Below are positions 10,700 through 10,713 of a stretch of 10,713 nucleotides of DNA, in pieces. Numbering within the stretch: position 1 is the first letter of the stretch; each line of letters opens with the position of its first letter. The position numbers were made by a program, and so were the translations under genes. The notes below the pieces were generated by a model, which saw only the letters and a program-made list of their open reading frames with translations, searched no databases and was not told the origin of the DNA. Source of the stretch: an uncultured Acidimicrobiales bacterium (GTDB lineage: Bacteria; Actinomycetota; Acidimicrobiia; Acidimicrobiales; SZUA-35); NCBI GenBank assembly GCA_938008925.1, contig CALLIQ010000600.1, forward strand, positions 1 to 10,713. The letters are read 5' to 3'.

Positions 10700-10713
10700 A
10701 TGTCCAAGCGCTT
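10700..10713 (+). CDS. Start of a downstream gene (first four codons, cut by window end)
   Basis: ATG at 10700 opens MSKR and leaves the window. GAGGA at 10691-10695 gives a Shine-Dalgarno 4 bases before it and overlaps the stop of the spike-like fragment, an operon-like junction. In phage or injection-system clusters a PAAR-tip or baseplate protein often follows the spike gene, but nothing here identifies the product. Confidence 0.4.

Noticed and set aside
10404..10712. Minus-strand frame (LIIVEVPSIVTSSPD...) as the true upstream part of the thrombospondin gene through a frameshift
   Set aside because: It does not resemble a secreted Ca-binding protein, and the plus strand over the same bases gives a coherent spike-like C-terminus with stop, Shine-Dalgarno and next ATG.

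Overview
The window looks like chromosomal DNA from a high-GC actinobacterium, most likely from the Acidimicrobiia (Ilumatobacter-like). That lineage call is an inference from base composition (two sampled 60-base lines inside the MoxR and transglutaminase genes are 70% and 67% GC), GTG/ATG starts, overlapping TGATG gene junctions, tRNAs without an encoded CCA, and the adjacent tRNA-Thr/tRNA-Met pair that also occurs in other actinobacteria. No marker here fixes the genus.

Layout. At 1-944 a minus-strand unit reads tRNA-Thr(GGT), tRNA-Met(CAT), then tuf (EF-Tu), which leaves the window after 236 codons. From 1071 to 2920, divergent from it, lie a membrane protein resembling an SMC/RecF-type ATPase with a degenerate P-loop, then a GNAT acetyltransferase of the phosphinothricin-acetyltransferase type. 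Bases 2921-3206 hold no gene but are dense in short repeats: a 30-bp-period set in facing orientations, a 26-bp tandem repeat, and two tandem UUCG-loop hairpins that end the minus-strand tRNA-Tyr(GTA). Divergent from tRNA-Tyr is a YajQ-family gene with a probable leaderless start.

The main unit is 3931-10248: an Hsp70-type ATPase that lacks the peptide-binding domain and ends in a Pro/Ala-rich stalk and a C-terminal membrane anchor; a MoxR AAA+ ATPase; a DUF58 protein with two N-terminal membrane helices; and a polytopic transglutaminase-like protein. The last three are joined by 1-base TGATG overlaps. MoxR-DUF58-transglutaminase is a known gene association, thought to couple an AAA+ ATPase to maturation of envelope or secreted proteins. 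A membrane-tethered Hsp70 ATPase directly upstream is the less familiar part. The transglutaminase domain has Ser where the catalytic Cys is expected, so it may bind rather than cut or cross-link.

The right end (10249-10713) is a patchwork. Two thrombospondin type-3 calcium-binding repeats are coded on the minus strand, with a stop codon abutting that of the transglutaminase gene. They run head-on, within about 20 bases, into the 3' end of a plus-strand gene resembling a phage or contractile-injection spike tip (gpV/VgrG-like), which is followed by a Shine-Dalgarno sequence and the first codons of another gene. Both genes are truncated at the same point. This is either a real recombination junction or an assembly chimera.
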